64,000 nt of DNA. It comes from Bordetella genomosp. 5. GTDB lineage: Bacteria > Pseudomonadota > Gammaproteobacteria > Burkholderiales > Burkholderiaceae_B. The number at the start of each line of letters is the position of its first letter. Within the stretch, counting starts at the first letter, position 1. The stretch lies in contig NZ_NEVN01000010.1 of the NCBI RefSeq assembly GCF_002261475.1, positions 62,001 through 126,000 on the forward strand, given 5' to 3'. The position numbers were made by a program, and so were the translations under genes. Below the pieces are notes generated by a model. It was given only the letters and a program-made list of their open reading frames with translations, was not told where the DNA came from and did not search any database. Below are positions 62,310 to 64,000 of the stretch, piece by piece.

Positions 62310-62938
62310 GGTTTCGCCTTCGCACACGCCAGCATGGCCGCGCCGATCTCGGCGCCGCCCTGCGCCTGCACCGCATGGCCCGCCGACTCGAGATCGCGGC
62401 GGTCCTTGTTCTGGCTGAGCTTGTCCTTGCCGACCAGGCGCGTCACATCGATCTGGATCCCCACGATCGCCTTGAGCAGCGCGTCGATGTACTCGGGCGC
62501 GCTGTCGGTCATTTTCCAGGGCTTGGGCTGCGTGGCCTCGTGCGTGCGCGTGAGGCGGGCCACCACCCCGCGCACATAGCGCTCGTCGTCACGCACCGTG
62601 ATCGTGCCGTGCGCATGCACCACGCGGTAATTCCAGGTGGGCACCTGCCGGTGCGCTTCGTGCTTGCTGGGATACCAGTTCGGCGAAATATAGGCATCGC
62701 CGGCCCGAAACACCGTGAGCACCTCGTCGCCGTCGCGCACGTCCTGCCACACGCTGTTGTTGCGGGCCACGTGCGCATGCAGGATCGTCTTGCCGCCGGC
62801 CACCTCGAGCTCGAACGGCACGTGGTTGGCGTCCAGACCGGCGGCGCCGTGGGTGATCAGCGTGCCCATGGGATGGCTGCGAATCAGCTCGTGCAACGAC
62901 GCCTCGTCGGCGACGGCGAAATGCTCGGGTACGTACAT
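62306..62938 (-). CDS. PaiB-type FMN-binding protein
   Basis: The 210-residue protein starts MYVPEHFAVADEASLHELIRSHPMGTL with GAGAGG nine bases upstream. It has the PaiB/FMN_bind_2 pattern: LHAHVARNNSVWQDV, DAYISPNWYPSKHEAHRQVPTWNYRVVHAHG and KPWKMTDSAPEYIDALLKAIVGIQIDV. The family is named after a Bacillus regulator of sporulation and protease genes but is mostly a flavin-binding fold without DNA-binding motifs. Its role is unclear. Its TAG stop and the prpF TAG stop share the palindrome CTAG. Confidence 0.88.
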   Translation of the reverse strand: MYVPEHFAVADEASLHELIRSHPMGTLITHGAAGLDANHVPFELEVAGGKTILHAHVARNNSVWQDVRDGDEVLTVFRAGDAYISPNWYPSKHEAHRQVPTWNYRVVHAHGTITVRDDERYVRGVVARLTRTHEATQPKPWKMTDSAPEYIDALLKAIVGIQIDVTRLVGKDKLSQNKDRRDLESAGHAVQAQGGAEIGAAMLACAKAKP

Positions 62939-63090
62939 GAAAGACCTCTCGCTCGGAAGAACGTCATCATGCGCCCGCACTGGCCTGACGTTAAGTGCCA
63001 GGGTTGCACAAAATTCTCAGACCAGCCAGGCGGCGCGCCCGCCCGCCGCCGCCGCCGCCGCGGGCGGGCGTGGCCCGCGCGCGGCCTACC

Positions 63091-64000
63091 TCATTGGCTG
63101 CGTTCCTTGAGCACCTCGACCACATCCTGACGCCCGTAGGCCGCGGCAAAGGCGATGGTGCGCAGGCGCCGCACGACGTCGGGCGTGCCGGGCGCGTCGG
63201 ACTTGTCGGCGCGCTTGACCGGATCCTCGCCCGACAGGTTGTACGAGGTGTGCCAGAAGATGCGCTCCGGATCCTCGCCCAGGAACGCCTCCACCTTGGC
63301 CAGGATCTCGGCCGGAATGTCGGCATCCTCGAGCATCACGGGGCTCATGTCATTGCCGCGTTCGATCAACGCGCGCTCGAAGAAGAGATCGAGATTGCCC
63401 TGAGCGAGCGCCGCTTCCTTGGTCAGCCCGGCCGCGATCATTGCCTGGCTGTCCGCTTCGCAACGCGCCAGCGTGCTGGCCACGAGCTCGGCAGGCGGCT
63501 TGCCGCCCGACCTGTCGCGGCTGGAGGCCAGCGGATTCATCGGGTACAGACGCCGCTCGATCGTCAACAGCGGATAGCGGCGCAGGCTGTAGCGCGGGCA
63601 CAGGAGGGTCGAGGGCACCACGTCCACCGAGGCACTGTTCTGCCCCCACGCGAGTTCGTCCAGGCTATAGAACGGCTGCCGCACCGACTCCAGCAACGAA
63701 CGCTTGGTCAGGAAAGTAGACACCGTCGGGTCGCCCCACGTATTGAGCCAATACACCTGGAAGCTCGGGCTCAGCGCGGTGCCCACCAACAGCAGCACGA
63801 TGCTGGCAAGCCACTGCTTGACCAGGGCAGGCCGTGGCTGACCGCGTGCCACGCGCCCCGTCACGTAGTACCAGACGGGGAAGGTTGCGAAGGCGAGAAT
63901 GCCGCCCAGGCAGGCCACCGACGTCAGGCCGTTGATCGCCCCTGCGATCAACGCCCCCACCCCCAAAATGGCCGGCCATTTCCAACCGGATTTGCGAGAG
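63091..64000 (-). CDS. Membrane protein of unknown function (5' end cut by window)
   Basis: The frame is open to the right edge, with at least 303 residues and the N-terminus outside. A TTG at 63966 is an internal codon, not the start. Hydrophobic segments WKWPAILGVGALIAGAING with LTSVACLGGILAFATFPVWYYV, and WLASIVLLLVGTALS, precede a long soluble part. The last about 25 residues (TIAFAAAYGRQDVVEVLKERSQ) resemble a single ankyrin repeat. I do not recognise the family. Confidence 0.7.
   Translation of the reverse strand, partial: SRKSGWKWPAILGVGALIAGAINGLTSVACLGGILAFATFPVWYYVTGRVARGQPRPALVKQWLASIVLLLVGTALSPSFQVYWLNTWGDPTVSTFLTKRSLLESVRQPFYSLDELAWGQNSASVDVVPSTLLCPRYSLRRYPLLTIERRLYPMNPLASSRDRSGGKPPAELVASTLARCEADSQAMIAAGLTKEAALAQGNLDLFFERALIERGNDMSPVMLEDADIPAEILAKVEAFLGEDPERIFWHTSYNLSGEDPVKRADKSDAPGTPDVVRRLRTIAFAAAYGRQDVVEVLKERSQ

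Overview
The window is high-GC proteobacterial DNA, most likely from a betaproteobacterium of the Alcaligenaceae (Bordetella/Achromobacter relatives). This is an inference from gene content: a Bug-type solute-binding gene behind a cupin-XRE regulator, an acnD-prpF pair, and a Burkholderiales-style type VI secretion (T6SS) locus. No rRNA, tRNA, CRISPR array or insertion sequence was seen.

Bases 1-47,900 are one large T6SS locus that appears complete for the core parts. From a divergent control region at 16,100-16,255 the minus strand reads TPR lipoprotein, tssB, tssC, hcp, [terminator], tssE, tssF, tssG, tssH (clpV), vgrG-1, a DUF4123 adaptor and a VasX-like membrane toxin that runs off the left edge. 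The plus strand reads tssJ, tssK, tssL, a giant 2,836-residue vgrG-2 and a small partner gene, closed by a terminator at 28.25 kb. A minus-strand block (28.3-37.3 kb) carries a proline-rich membrane protein, vgrG-3, a second DUF4123 adaptor, two paralogous DUF3304 lipoproteins and a Tle1-like DUF2235 protein. A plus-strand block (37.5-45.4 kb) carries an M15 peptidase, a membrane protein, tssM, tagF and an OmpA-type protein. Convergent tssA follows, then a repeat protein, a PAAR spike tip and a TPR protein.

Functionally, TssJLM plus the OmpA-like and M15 proteins would form and anchor the envelope complex. TssAEFGK make the baseplate and cap, TssBC/Hcp the sheath and tube, and TssH recycles the sheath. 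Three VgrG proteins and one PAAR form alternative spikes, each VgrG with its own cargo module: (1) VasX-like pore former via DUF4123; (2) a zinc-metallopeptidase-like domain fused to VgrG through a linker of about 1,500 Ala/Gly/Ser-rich residues; (3) a DUF2235 lipase-fold protein via DUF4123, with two candidate lipoprotein immunity proteins. The most unusual items are the giant VgrG-2 and its partner, a DUF2235 protein whose nucleophile serine is replaced by aspartate, and a 15-bp coding minisatellite unit shared by VgrG-2 and a membrane protein 13 kb away.

Bases 47.9-64 kb look like ordinary chromosome: a 2-isopropylmalate-synthase-like gene lacking a normally invariant arginine, an AraC regulator, a YcxB-like membrane protein, an MFS-monooxygenase-like fusion, an exported protein of unknown function, an XRE-cupin regulator divergent from a Bug/GST/class II aldolase operon, acnD-prpF of the methylcitrate cycle, a PaiB-type FMN-binding protein, and a membrane protein cut by the right edge.
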